In this document: positions 11,311-23,531 of the stretch, piece by piece
Position numbering within the stretch: the stretch's first letter is position 1
Layout: the number at the start of each line of letters is the position of its first letter
DNA from: Isoperla grammatica
Lineage: Eukaryota > Arthropoda > Insecta > Plecoptera > Perlodidae
Assembly (NCBI GenBank): GCA_945910005.1
Contig: OX246738.1
Span: forward strand, 23,073,686 to 23,137,685
DNA length: 64,000 nt
Reading direction: 5' to 3'
Position numbers and translations under genes: made by a program
The notes under the pieces: generated by a model
The model's input: only the letters and a program-made list of their open reading frames with translations
Database searches by the model: none
Told to the model about the DNA's origin: nothing

Positions 11311-12537
11311 TTACAAGATGATATTGTCCTCAATGTATTCCTTTACTGAGTAATAAGCTTTGGATAATAGAAACTTTTTTATGGAGTACTTAAAATTAGC
11401 TAATGAGTGCATTTCTTTTATCTTAGCCGGCAGTTTGTTAAATAGTTTTATATGTGTAAAATTTGAGTTTGTTTGTGTTGATAATTTAGAAAAGTAATTT
11501 ATATGAATGTTATTATTTACTCGTGTGTTATAGTTGTGTAAATCCTTGTTTTTCTGCAATGTATTAAAATTTTTCTTTACTTTTAAGATTACCTGCAAAA
11601 TGAAAAGGCTGTAGAGTGTTAATATATTTAATTTCCTGAATAGAGGTTTACAATGGGTCCTTTGGGACTTGTTTAGCATTGACCTTATAACTTTCTTTTG
11701 AATTGTAAATATTTTTTTGCAACTGGAAGAATTGCCCCAAAATTCGATCCCGTATCGGATGTGTGCCTCAAAGTTGGCAAAATAAACAATTTTAGCTGTT
11801 GCATTGTTTGCTATGGACTTAATTGACTTAATTGCGAAGTAACCTGAATTTAGTTTTTTAGTTAACCGGTTTATGTGATCATGCCATTTAAGTTTTGCAT
11901 CTATTAGTAGCCCCAAAAAATTTGCTGAAGGTTCTTTTTTTATGGAGGTGTTGTTGGTTTTGTTTAATAGGGTTTTTAACTCCTCTTGTGGGTCTTTCAG
12001 AAATTCAACTAGCGCAGACTTGGCTTCGTTTAATATGAGCTCATTGTCGTTGAACCAATTGGTAGCTTTTGCAATTTTAAGCTCGCCTTCTTGTTTTAAA
12101 GTTAAGTTGCCGTTGGCTTTAGCTATCAAGTTTGCATCATCGGCAAATAGTTCAGAGTCCAGTATGTTAAGAGGAAAGTCGTTGATAAATATTAAAAAGA
12201 ATAGTGGTCCTAGGATTGAACTTTGAGGGACCCCTACCGAGATACGCTCATTATCGGAAAGAAACTTTAGTTCAGTTCCATTATCATTGGTGTGAATTAT
12301 CTCAACTTTTTGTTGCCTGTCTGCAAGGTAGGACTTAAGTAGAGCTAGTGGAGTACCTCGGATTCCATAGTAACTACATTTGTCTAGTAAGATTCTGTGG
12401 TTCATGCAGTCGAAAGCTTTACTGAGATCGCAGAAAATTCCGGCTACCGGAGTTCCTGTTTCAATACAATTAACTATAGTTTTAAGAACTATAGTTTTAA
12501 GTTTTTTGTATGGGTATAAATTAACATTCGTATAACA
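11311..12537 (-). mobile_element. LINE reverse-transcriptase fragment (5'-truncated)
   Basis: The minus strand encodes the C-terminal half of a non-LTR retrotransposon ORF2 with no internal stop. Visible motifs are the catalytic A box FCDLSKAFD (about 12407-12440), the B-region GVPQSSILGP with FFLIFINDF, the FADD active site (about 12130) and a LINE C-terminal region. It resembles jockey/CR1-type elements of arthropods by eye. The frame stays open upstream of the first Met to 12537, where a 15-bp duplication (aactatagttttaag, 12472-12501) suggests the truncation or rearrangement point. No endonuclease or ORF1 is present, so it is dead. The 3' UTR probably extends to lower coordinates, toward about 11100. 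Confidence 0.9.
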
Positions 12538-12712
12538 CTAATGTTCAATGCTGTTCAGAGGTTCACAATACATATACAGACCATCATACCTACCCCATGG
12601 TGATGGACATGTCTTCAATGTACAGTACCATGTTAAACTGTGATTAACTTTATCCTGATGGTAGTTAGGCTGGAATTTTATTTATTTATTTATTTCATAG
12701 CTGTTCCCTTCA

Positions 12713-12937
12713 CCTAGGGGTGCCCATTGTTATCAATGTAACAGTTGTTTTGCATGTTATTTCCCATATAAAAACAAGTCCATAGCAACAATGGGTGCCC
12801 CTACACCTAGAGATGGCCATTGTTATCTAGGTAACAGTTGTTTTGCATGTTATTTCCCATTAAGAAAACAAATCCATAGCAACAATGGGTGCCCCTACAC
12901 CTAGAGGCACCCATTGTTGCTATGGGTTTGTTTTCTA
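12713..12937. repeat. palindromic repeat block, two direct units plus an inverted part
   Basis: Two ~97-bp direct copies share gtaacagttgttttgcatg and end with caacaatgggtgcccctac. A third piece inverts that end (gcacccattgttg). Each unit starts and ends with complementary GCCATTGTT / AACAATGG words, so it can fold back. It is probably a MITE that duplicated in tandem. Confidence 0.65.
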
Positions 12938-13124
12938 CTGCCCACTATTTCTGGAGTTATAATATGGTTGTTTGTACACAACCTTTGTGCTCGTTCAAAA
13001 CAAAGTAGAATGCACTAATTTTTTAACCCCGGACCCCGCACACTGTGTTTTTGAGGTACCCACTTGGTTGTTGGTTTAGTATGTTAGTGTTCAACATTTA
13101 CATACATGTCTAATTTTCTTTCAG

Positions 13125-14883
13125 GTTGAATGAAGAAAGTGAATTCAACCTGGACTTAGATTATCGTGCACGGTTGTTAGACATCAGCCATTGCCACAGT
13201 GACTTCAGTGATATCCCGGATTCTGAGACCACTCTCGGTTACAATGATGACCTAATAACAATTGTTAAAGACGAAAACAATCTGTTGACATGTCCCATTG
13301 CAGGAGATCTACCTATTGAGTCATGTGTGGCTCCGATTTCTTGTTTGGATGAAAATAACATGCCCGTGTTTATTGAAAGTGTTCCTTTACCCACTGAAGA
13401 TTTATTGCCAGTGTGTGAGTATAGTTTCCCTGCTGAAGACATGTTACAGATACCTGAAGACAGTTTGCCTGAAAATGAGACACAAGCAATAACTGATGAA
13501 GTATTCTTCCCTAAGTTTAGTATGGTAAAGCATATAAAATGTTACAACAAAGTTAAGGGTGGTCACGAAAAAGTGTATTCATGCAGTTCTTGTAGCCAGA
13601 AAATGATACCTTTAACTGAAGTTTACAGGCATGTAGGTAAGGAATGTTCTGGTTCTCAGACATCAACAAGTAGCATAGGAAAGAGCAACTTTAATCTAAA
13701 AGGTGAACAAGGGGCAAGAACACACAATATACACAACGAAAAGTCTAGTTTACTAGCGTTAGCATTGACAAGTGAAGTAAAAGCAAGCAAATCTAATGCA
13801 ACTAAAAATGTGAACCAGGACAGTTGCAGTAAACTCGTATCTGATATTGAAGTGAGCAAAGTTGTGAAGAAAGTTAATGAGTCTTCCAAGACTGAGAAAA
13901 AGTCGTCACCAGCCATTAGTCTGGCAGGGGTCAGATCTACGACAGTCAAGGGCACCCAGAAACCATGGCCTTGTTCTAAGTGCAACAAAATGTTTGCACA
14001 CAAAACATCACTTCAAGCCCACATGGTGCATCATTCTTTTGGAGGGGCCAATTGTAATTACTGCGGAGTAATGGTCAAGAATAGCATGTTACTTGCACAC
14101 ATGAAGCTCCATTCCAGGGCTCATCCCTTTCAATGTTTGCAATGTGATAAAGGCTTCATTTTTGACACATCTCTAAAGCTGCATATAGAAAAGGAACATG
14201 CTTTGCCAAATGGACCTTTCAAGTGTGATTATTGTGATAAGTCTTTTCTTACACAGTCATCACTGACCATACACCAGTCGAGAGCTCACGCGGTCAAAGT
14301 GAAGGAAGAGCCTTCTCTATGCCCCATATGCGGCAAGTGTTTTAAGAGCAAGTCAAGTTTGGACACTCACGAGACGACGGTTCACAAAAACATACACAAA
14401 TACATCGTTTGTCCAATTTGTAATAAACGTTTCACTGTTCGCAAATCCTTTGAATATCACATGTCCGTTCATGATGACAAGGACACCTGCGTTTGTAAAG
14501 TGTGTGGACAGAGTTTTAGAAATGAAAACACTCTTCTTGGTCACATGCTATGCCACTCGACTGCAAGACCCTTTGCTTGCAGGCTGTGTGAATCGACGTT
14601 CAAACGCAAAAGGAACCTTCACGCACACATGCAAAATACGCACGGGGCTGTTTCTCGCAACGAGGACGTATTTTCCTGCAAAATCTGTTGTAAAACCTTT
14701 TTTTCTGAAGCTTTCCGTAAAGAACACATGCGTACGCATAACGACGAGCGCCCGTACCACTGTCGACTGTGTGGTGTGAAGTTCTGTCATTACCAGGGAC
14801 TCTACCATCACAAAAAGAAAATGCACGTTCAAGCTCCTGTAAAAAAACGAATGGAAGGAGGAAAAAACAGTACAACTAAGTGA
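13125..14883 (+). CDS. ZF3: C2H2 zinc-finger protein, terminal exon with acidic N-terminal part
   Basis: The exon follows tttctttcag (AG at 13123-13124); one base then TTG AAT GAA gives phase 2. There is no in-frame ATG for nearly 80 codons, so the start must lie in an upstream exon. The exon part is 585 residues. Residues 1-125 are Asp/Glu/Pro-rich and could be an activation or interaction region. The VKHIKC-C2HC block sits near 138-174, then a Ser/Lys-rich linker. About ten C2H2 fingers follow from ~284 to ~570, including an MLLAHMK variant of the shared finger whose spacing is short. The array stops at the HYQGLYHH finger, so the downstream fingers and terminal CGRAF finger seen in ZF2 are absent. 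The tail is Lys-rich. Likely nuclear DNA-binding. Confidence 0.92.
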
Positions 14884-15135
14884 GAAGGAATATTACTCCT
14901 CAACTTATGTATGTTAATATAAACTCTCAATTTATATGGTTAACTCGTTATTTGTAAAACAATTTTTAATCAGCTAATTGATGTTTCTAATTTAGTGCTT
15001 TTTCTTTTACTTGTTTAAACGACAATTATATTAAGTTTATTATTATGAATCGGAAGAAAATAAGATTTTGTAAAAAGTTATTAAACATTTGCCCAGTCTT
15101 GCTTCAAACTATTAATATGCTGAGTTGCTGACAAA

Positions 15136-15141
15136 AATAAA
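15136..15141 (+). terminator. candidate poly(A) signal of ZF3
   Basis: AATAAA about 250 bases after the stop. Confidence 0.45.
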
Positions 15142-15814
15142 TATTGTTTTCACTTTATTAATTATTAATTGTGTTTTTGATAATTGATAACTTTTCTGCT
15201 TCAATGTAAGCAAAAAAAACTATCATGGAAGTGACTTTTTGTTTTCAACTATATGCATTCAAGGGTACATGTGTGCTCTATCCTGTATTGGATGTATCAG
15301 TGCTGACTGGAGAAGCAATGGCACTGTTGTGTCCAATGTCAGTTGCACTAGTGCGGCATGTGAAAATTTGTTCTTATTTTCAATGAAAACATGCAACTTG
15401 TAGGTACATATCTGTAGGACATTTACGCATTGTTCATTACAAAAATTCTTCTGTCAAACCAATGTAAATGAAATTCAATCTGTTCACATATTTCTGTATT
15501 TCACCTAAGTAGTAATGTTCCTTGTCTTCCTCAAGTGTAAGTAGCTTACCCATTTATATGTTTCGTAACTACATTGTAAACCAAAAAGCAAGACACAAAA
15601 AAAATAAGAAAAACTTCTGTAATGTATATCTTTGTGGTAAAGTTGGTTCTAGTAAAGTTCATCTATTATTTTTCATTGCCATGTAGTACCTTTGATACAA
15701 CTGTAAAAAACTGTTTGAGAAATCTCTTTGTCCACTAAATATGTACCGGTAATTTAATTGATAACTAATAAATATATTAACATAGTGTTTTACTATTGAT
15801 TTATAACAAAAGTC

Positions 15815-15882
<68 letters not shown>
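15815..15882. repeat. (ATA)n microsatellite
   Basis: Uninterrupted run of about 22 ATA units. Confidence 0.95.
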
Positions 15883-15883
<1 letters not shown>

Positions 15884-16741
15884 TCCGTATTAGTTTGTGG
15901 CAAGGAAGAACAAAATAGACGTCATCTTTTCGGTTGTGAATGAACTAAAGTTGAACTCGACGCGATGCCAGATGGCATGACATACATAGTTACAGAAGGA
16001 GTCATGTCTCTATTGGATAACACAACGCATTATGGCCAAATAGGCCAATTGCGAGCATATGAGGAGAAGAAGAAGAAAAGTTCAATTTAGGTTTCAAATT
16101 TGCATTTACAGTACATATGTAATCATTATTTAAAGTTGTCAAATCTTGATATAATATAGTCAAGCATATTCTATGTATAATATACAGGTAATAAACCATT
16201 TACAGTACATAGAACTCCAAAGAGAAAACAACATCAGTTACCAGATTACATAAAATACTGTACAGGCCTACCTTGTCTATTTTCCAATTCATTTTAAATT
16301 TAACTTTCACTTCAACTGTTGCCTCCACCTTAATAAAAGTGATCACAATTGAATCTAGTGGACAACATGCTTTAAATTCCATAACTTTGAAGTGTGGCAC
16401 TTGTGTACTCCTCTGGTTTGTATATCATTGTAGTCAGCCATTTATGTATGTCCATCTTTTTACCACTTTTTCCATTTAAATGGGAGGAAAAATTATGTAG
16501 GACTTACTAAAGTAAATACTTTTCATTTTATGACCAAAATTACTAGTAAACATGGCAACAGTCAAGGTAGGGATGCTCTTCAAAATTTGTGGTGAAAGTT
16601 TGTTTAAGATTTATGCACATGTATCCTAAATCCTAATGCATACATAACACATACTCTAAATTGCTGGATGTGTTTTGGTGTTGGCAACCAGATGACGATG
16701 CAGAATTGTATCTCAAATGTTGCACTATAACCACCTATAAC

Positions 16742-17426
16742 TAGAGGTGTTTGTAAATGGTGTTATGTTTTCTTAAATTTCGTTTATAGATTTAATAATT
16801 TCGATGTTATGGCGGTGTTATGCTTTTTGGGAGATTTTCTACTGTAAATTTCGCCACAAACATGTTTAAATTAAAAAGGAATTTTAAAGTAATTTAATGT
16901 ATTTGAATTGTACGTACAAACTAGTACTAGTTAATACGAAGTGTATTAACATTACCATTACCTGTGTTTGTCTAGTGTGTCTTTACGGTCGAATTAAAGG
17001 CGGCAGTCACAACACATAAGAATCTTCTTGTCCGTCACGTAAAATCCCTCAGAATTGTACTCGTTTGCTCTGCTTGACGCCGAATTTCAGCAAAAATAAA
17101 TCGTTGATCTTCTTAACGAAATCATCAGTATAATGAAGAAATATTAGGTCCCCACGATTGTGTTGTAATGACGTTTGACTGTAATAATAAATTTAAATTT
17201 TTTAAAATTGTTTATAATAAATTAAAAACAATCGAGATTTCGTGTTATTTTGCTCTTTAATACAAATTTCGATGTTATGACTGGAAATTGACGGATTTCG
17301 CGAATTTTCGCGGTGAAATTTTGATGTTTTTAAGGTGCCTATCAACAGATATACACTTTGCTTATCTCCCCCTTCTTTATCAACACTTTTCGCGATTTCG
17401 CGGTCCGGGAAAAACAAACACCTCTA
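16742..17426. mobile_element. hAT-type non-autonomous element, TAGAGGTGTTTG family, copy 1
   Basis: Starts TAGAGGTGTTTGT and ends ACAAACACCTCTA. It is flanked on both sides by the identical 8-mer CCTATAAC (16734-16741 and 17427-17434). The 8-bp duplication and the TAG...CTA ends point to hAT. The interior is rich in TTTCG, GATGTTATG and GCGATTTCGCG words. No transposase frame is visible. Confidence 0.8.
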
Positions 17427-18876
17427 CCTATAACCTTTGCTTGCAGTATGCTCATGTGTTTCTCTATACGATCACTGTATAGAATGTGGCAATATGGCCC
17501 CCTTCAACAGTGTGGTTTGACATCGCACAAATATAAAAATATAATTTAATATCTGTCTGTAACCAAAAATGCGTTGGTAATAGACCCAACATACTCCTAC
17601 ACACCTAGTACAGTATTCCTAAAATGTGTGAAATGACTTGTCTTTCCATTACAAGACTAGAACTAGAACGGTGCCAGCCAATAGCCTTCTATTTATTTAT
17701 TTAATTTTTTTCAGACGATCAGTTTAGTTTTACATTGCAAAGTGCAGTAAACTTTGGTTCCTATAGTCACTATTTTCTAACCCATACTTCAAGAAGTTGT
17801 TTTTAAAAGTAACTTTTAAAAGATTCTTTGTTTAGTAATTGAAGAAGGTGTTTAAAAAAGTAACTCTTAAAAAAATTTTTGTTTAGTAACTTGAAAAGTA
17901 ATGTTCTAAATTTTCCGTTTTTTTAAAAGGTCGTTTTCATATTTTTAAAGATAAAACATGCAGTTAAAAATCATTTGTTGATTTTGTTTCCATATTGTGA
18001 GTCGAAATGACATGCTTGTTTACTTTCGATGGGCATTCACTGTTGAAATATATTATATGATGTTTGGTTGAAGTTACTGCCGTTTCCTATATTTGTACTG
18101 AAAAGAACGTAATGAAACTCTTGTCTACTCTTTTTTGGGATTATAACGGCACAAATAATCATTTTCGTAAACTTTGTTGGAAGATATAGCCGATATACGT
18201 GTTAAAACTCACATATTTTGTAGTAGGCAATCATATTCCTTTTCTATTGACAGCTAAAATATCATCAGACATTTTGCACTCCATGTCATGTGAATACTCC
18301 CGATAACAGAAGTACTTACACATGATGGATAAACAGAGAAAAAGAACATCATGATTAATTAATTTACTGAATAATTTAATGTTTGTTTTTTACGACATAC
18401 TAGACAGGTAGGTCATACATTGGTGTTTTAGTTGTCTCTTACGACAGGCATAGCTACTCTGGACCAATTATATACTCTAGGCTTAGATGGGGACATAATT
18501 CATGAGACTGAAGAGTGAAGCTGAATTGAAAAATAAACTTCTGTCACAAAAGAAAGGTTTTAAAACCTTTTTTGAAAATGTGTACTTTCTCAATTAAAAG
18601 TTGCTTTTATCAAAGAAGGTTCACTACACTTCAAAAGGTCTAGACAAACGAAACACGTTCTTTTAAAAAGTGTCTTTCCTCGTACGTCCTAACCGCATCG
18701 CAAGTATAAGAGGTGATGGACCATATGGTTGGGAGACACCAAGCTCCTACATTAACAACATGCCAAATTCTTAGTTCTTAGTGAATTCAACTAGTCGACA
18801 ATTGTGTATAGGCGCTGCTCATGGTCTCACTTCATTTCAGATAATAACAACTAACAAGCAATACTTTTATTTTCAG

Positions 18877-20434
18877 ATATCAAGCAAGACTTCACAAAAT
18901 GGCACCCATGAAAGATACAAAAGAATCATGTGTGGGTCCATCAAAGTTGCTTTCTTTAAAGCCCAATGCTACTGTTGGGAATACAAGACTATGCCATATT
19001 CAAAACAATCGTGTAGTTAGGAAGAGAAAAGTGCTACATAATGGTACAGATTCCCCCAAACCTGCAACTGTTTCCAATATGAAAAAAAAGAATAGCAAAG
19101 TTGAGGATGAATGCAAAGAAGACCCTCGTCGGCCAAAACAAACAAAGTTCTCCTGTAGCACGTGCGGCAGGGTTTACAGGCGGCAGATGTACTTAATACA
19201 ACATCAGAAAACCCACATTACAGCACGAGAAACCTGTGGTCTGTGTTCAAAACAGTTCAACAAGAAGAGTGTCTTGCAATACCATATGATGCTGCACACT
19301 GGTGTTCGCCCACACAAATGCTCTCTCTGTGATAAAGCTTACATATTCAAATCCTCTCTCAATAACCACACCTTAAGAAAACATCAATCCCAGTCCACCA
19401 AGGAAGAGTTTGAATGTGATATTTGTCGTAAATTATTAACCTCTAGGAAACGACTAGAGATTCACCTCAACACCACTCACAGTGGAGAAGGTTTGGCTAA
19501 CAAGGTCGCTGCACCCAAAGTCCTGTGTCCTACGTGCGGTAAGGCCTTTTCCTCGCCGGCTGTCTTGAGGAGCCACGAACGACTGAAACACGAGGTTCGA
19601 CCAAAGCAACATATATGCGAAGTGTGTGGCCTGGATTTCCATATTCTATCAAAGCTGACTGAGCACATGGAAAAACACTTAGGGATCAAGAAATTTTCTT
19701 GTCATATTTGTAATGCATCTTTCCACAAGAATGGTCAACTGAAAGCTCATCAAATCACCCACAGCGAATTCCGTCCATTCCCATGCAAACTTTGCAGTTT
19801 GGCATTCAAAGAAAACCGTGGTCTGAAACGACACGAAGAGTGTGTCCACGGTATAATCCCCGACGGAAAGATGAGACGAGAGAGGGCAATGCCATGTATA
19901 GTGTGTGGAAAGAAGTTTGCACGCCCAAAGAGATTGGAGGACCACATGCGTATGCATAGTGGAGAACGCCCGTTTGCGTGTGACCAGTGTTCGAAATGTT
20001 TCTACAGCACCAAATGCTTGAGGTCACACCTTAGAAGTGTGCATTGGAAGATGCCAAAGTATCACAAGAAGGCTGATGGCAGTGAGCAAGAGGTCTGTAA
20101 CAAATGCAATAAATCTTTCAAAAATCACGGAAGTTTACAGAACCATCTCCGAAGGATCCATCAGGGAAAGAAGGAGGCCAAGTTGACGTGTGAAGTGTGC
20201 AACAAGGTTATGCATGGAAATGCTGCTTACCGTGTTCACATGTTGATACATAATGACGAGTTCCCATTTGGCTGTGACAAGTGTGATAAGCGAGTCCGGA
20301 CAAAGTATCAACTTCAATGTCACATGTTGAACCATGCTGGGGCTAAGTCTTTCTCCTGTGATATTTGCAATCGAGCATTTGTACAAAAATCTTCCAAGTA
20401 TAAGCACATGAAAAAGTATCACACCTCAACCTAA
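18877..20434 (+). CDS. ZF4: 14-finger C2H2 zinc-finger protein, terminal exon
   Basis: The acceptor is tattttcag (AG at 18875-18876). One base then TAT CAA GCA gives phase 2, with ATG at 18899 seven codons later. The exon part is 518 residues. The segment before the fingers is short and basic (RKRK near residue 41, KKK near 62 of the ATG-initiated form). It lacks both the N-terminal finger and the HIK-C2HC block of the other members. Fourteen C2H2 fingers run from residue ~86 to the end, including a VLQYHMMLH version of the shared finger, the VHGIIPDGK finger, and a last finger CNRAFVQKSSKYKH. That last finger is a diverged form of the CGRAF finger. Linkers are mostly non-canonical. It is the most diverged of the eight. 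Likely nuclear DNA-binding. Confidence 0.92.
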
Positions 20435-20830
20435 ACCTACTTGCAGTGACCCTGTTAACTAACGGTTCTTCATCCCCTTGCCTACAATTTACATTGATCT
20501 TGATAAACCAGCATTTACACATTGACGTCTCTACGATAGAATATGCGGTAATAGATAACTGATGTGATGTGCACACTGATATAACTTTGCATTCGTTATT
20601 TATTTTATTTTGTACATTTGTTTACCTATATCCGTTGATTCTATATTTTTGTGCTTTATTTTTTTATTTGTGTAACCCAACCCAAGAGCTAAAATGCAGT
20701 ACTGGTTGGTATTAGGATAGAGAGAGAGGGTGGGAGGACAGGAAAAAGTGAAGAAAGTTGGTGGAACGGCAAGAGAAAGTCATTCACGAAGAGAATGAAG
20801 TTTTAGAAAATTATGTGTCGAGCTTGGCAT

Positions 20831-20878
20831 GCTGATACCGTTGAGTGAGAAATATAGGTTCTCACTCAACGCTGATAC
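20831..20878. mobile_element. palindromic micro-insertion (32 bp) with perfect 8-bp duplication
   Basis: The core 20839-20870 starts CGTTGAGTGAGAAATAT and ends TTCTCACTCAAC. Both flanks are GCTGATAC (20831-20838 and 20871-20878). Its ends match those of the insertion at 9710-9752, so both come from one family. Confidence 0.7.
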
Positions 20879-20940
20879 TGATTCCTGGGATGTACAAGAT
20901 CAATGGGGAAACACCCCTTTACCCTTCTAAATAATGTTGG

Positions 20941-20946
20941 AATAAA
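20941..20946 (+). terminator. candidate poly(A) signal of ZF4
   Basis: AATAAA about 510 bases after the stop, just past the palindromic micro-insertion. Confidence 0.35.
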
Positions 20947-21046
20947 GAGTAGCGATACATGTATCATGCAAGGCATTCTAAACACAAGAGAATGGGAGTA
21001 CATTGTCATGCAAATAATAAGACTGACCACTTACAAAGTAATAATA

Positions 21047-21735
21047 ATTCTTTAATAATAATTCTTTATTTCACCTTGATCTTGTACATGGTACAGATGT
21101 GCACTGCTCCAAAGAGAGTGTGAAATAGTCATGCTGATACATAATTATAATTTATAATAGTGATAAACAATACAGTATAATGTTATAAATAATAAAAATT
21201 AAAAATTAATGCAAATAAAAATATAAATAAAAATGTAAATAAAAATCAACCATCATATAATTATATTACAGAAAATTTTTAAGGCAGTTAACATTTAAAG
21301 TGCAAGAAAATCCATTAAGTTGAAATAAGAGTCAAAACATTATTTTGCATGCCTGTATGAGCATGGTGTATTGACAGTATTGGCAAGTCTACAGAAAGTC
21401 CATATATTATTTAATCCTGCTCATATACAAATTCATCTATAGAATAAAAGCACTTGTCAAGCAGGAATGATTTTACTCTAGCTTTAAAAATTACGTGCTT
21501 GCTTGTCTTTATTTCTTTAATGGCTGATGGTAATTTATTGAAAAGGGCAGAGCATAGAGCCCATGGTCCCTTGGTAAACTGAGATTTATTGAAAGAGTCT
21601 ATGTGAATGTTGTTTGGGAGCGAGTTCCATAGGAAAGCATAGAGCCCATGGTCCCTTGGTAAACTGAGATTTATTGAAAGAGTCTATGTGAATGTTGTTT
21701 GGGAGCGAGTTCCATAGGAATGAATATGTGAATTG
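21047..21735 (-). mobile_element. LINE 3' fragment with internal 85-bp duplication
   Basis: On the minus strand, 21425-21720 encodes the end of a LINE ORF2. It contains NNIHIDSFNK, then ALFNKLPSAIKEIK and SFLLDKCFYSIDEF before a stop. This matches by eye the C-terminus of the 11.3-12.5 kb LINE (NNIHINYFSK, LFNKLPAKIKEM, KKFLLSKAYYSVKEYI). The downstream 3' UTR runs to a duplicated aataataattcttta tail at 21042-21070, typical of LINE microsatellite-like tails. An exact 85-bp tandem duplication (21551-21635 and 21636-21720) sits at the 5' edge. Confidence 0.8.
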
Positions 21736-22722
21736 AGGGGAAAAGTACCTAAACTGAACAGCAGCATAATTAAATTATGTACAGTTTACAACATCACAGT
21801 CCCCCATCTTGATTATACTAATACCCATGTTTATGCAAATCGTAGTACTTTGATAAATATCATGCATTACAAAATTTTGACCACATGTACAATTTGTACT
21901 CTAGTTGGCTTTTGACATAAGCCTTCTACATTTCCACTCATATACACATCTCAAGGATGTGTGAGTATTTGAAGTTGTCATGTTTGTTATACATAGCCCA
22001 CAATTACATATTACATGATATTATAAAACATGTGTAAAACATATGTAATTAAGCGAGCGAAGTGAGCGTCTCCACTTGACTCTTATGGCACAATTCATTC
22101 TGTTTTTTTTTTTTTTTTTTTTTTATGTCTGTCGATAGCGGTCGAACGGAAAGTCCGATCAACTTGAAATTTGGACCATCCACAAGCCTCGATGTGGATT
22201 GAAGGTGTATAGTTTTGAGGCAAAATCGTTTGAAAAGTTACAAAGTTACACCATAGTTACTGCAAAATATTTTTCTGAAACAAAATGGCGGCAAAATGTG
22301 AGATAGACATATTTTTTAAACTTTTTTCTGGTCACGAATATGTTCATTTTATGGCGATCTGATAAATATTGTCAAAGTTACACAAAAGTTACTCGAAAAT
22401 ATTTTTCTGAAACACAGTAACAGAAAAATGTGAGGTGGCTATCTTATAGTAAATTTTTGTCCGGTCACGAATATACTAATTTAAACGCGACTGGATACGT
22501 ATTCGAGGTAGAAATTACATTTCTATTGCAGTCAATAACTGTTAGTAACGGTGGCGGACCGCGGCGAAAACAAGACACCGAAAATTCTTAGCAACGCACA
22601 CTGCAGGACGTCCAACAATGTCGGAAAGCATAATAGCTATGGAAATTAGAAACATTTTTGCAATGCGCATCCTTGAATTGTTGTTAATTGTTGTTTTTAT
22701 TATCTTTGAGATCTTTTCGCCA

Positions 22723-22911
22723 GGGCCCTTATTCTGTAACTATCCCGCTTTGGATGCGGGCCGATATGGAAACAATTGAGAAATAATAACACTAGTATTG
22801 GAAATTATTGAGACATTTATATTGTTGTGAAACCGCAATTGTTTCCATATCGCCCTCTTTCGACCCAAAGCGGCCCGCTTTCATAGCGGGATAATTACAG
22901 AATAAGGGTCC
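22723..22911. mobile_element. palindromic MITE, GGGCCCTTATTCTGTAA ends
   Basis: Left arm GGGCCCTTATTCTGTAACTA and right arm (complement of the end) GGACCCTTATTCTGTAATTA continue through ATCCCGCT and an inner GATATGGAAACAATTG pair. The arms are about 60 bp with a small loop. No clear target duplication. Confidence 0.7.
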
Positions 22912-23531
22912 AGAACATTCGTAGATATGGACGCGCTTATCAACACGTCAAACAGAGCGTTTTCCTAGTATTGACATAGTTCCATATATACTTATTGATA
23001 TAGTTTCATGAGATGACGAGTAGCCCTTTTAGAGTTTTGGAAATCGAGGAGATCAACAATATGTGTTTGATTGTTCATTACTCTGGTTTACACTCAGGAA
23101 GCTTGAGAGTTAAAATTTGAGAGTAAATAAAAAGAGTAAAATAATCATGTAAAGATGAACTAGGTGCAGTTGATAATAAAACCTCCTCACTATTTAAATT
23201 GAACTCTCTACCACCATTCACTGATTTGTAATTATTTATGACAACACATATTTGTGCAAGTTAGTAAGTGAATGGCAAATAAAGAATAAGTATAGGAATA
23301 TTCATATTGCATCATGTAACCTCTTCATTTGTTGTTTGCTTGAAATTGACTTAAAAGTTAAAACTGAACTTACATTAATTAGTTATTGTGTACAATGGTT
23401 TTCTGTCAAGTTAGTGTATGATTTAGGGTAGATAGTTGTGCATTTTACCTCTCTCTAAAAAACTTGTAGATAATATGAAGCACTACCAAAATGTATATAG
23501 ATTAGTTTGTAAGACATATATATGTAATTTG

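Larger units (their letters stand above)
8525..13124. other. gap ZF2-ZF3: repetitive 3' UTR, MITEs and a LINE remnant
   Basis: After the ZF2 stop come a GTGTCACGG-rich array (8675-9090) and a poly(A) signal at 9258. Then follow a palindromic micro-insertion (9710-9752), a 50-57 bp duplication (9791-9897), a Harbinger-like MITE (10236-10382), a minus-strand LINE fragment (11311-12537) and a palindromic repeat block (12713-12937). The ZF3 acceptor ends the gap. No host 5' exon is recognisable. Confidence 0.6.
14884..18876. other. gap ZF3-ZF4: 3' UTR, hAT-type element, microsatellite
   Basis: The gap contains the ZF3 poly(A) signal, an ATA microsatellite at 15815-15882 and a 685-bp hAT-type element (16742-17426). 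A stretch at about 17790-17960 repeats tttttaaaagtaac/ttgtttagtaa words. The piece 15885-16080 is less AT-rich and may be a degraded element; I cannot assign it. No coding exon is supported. Confidence 0.6.
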
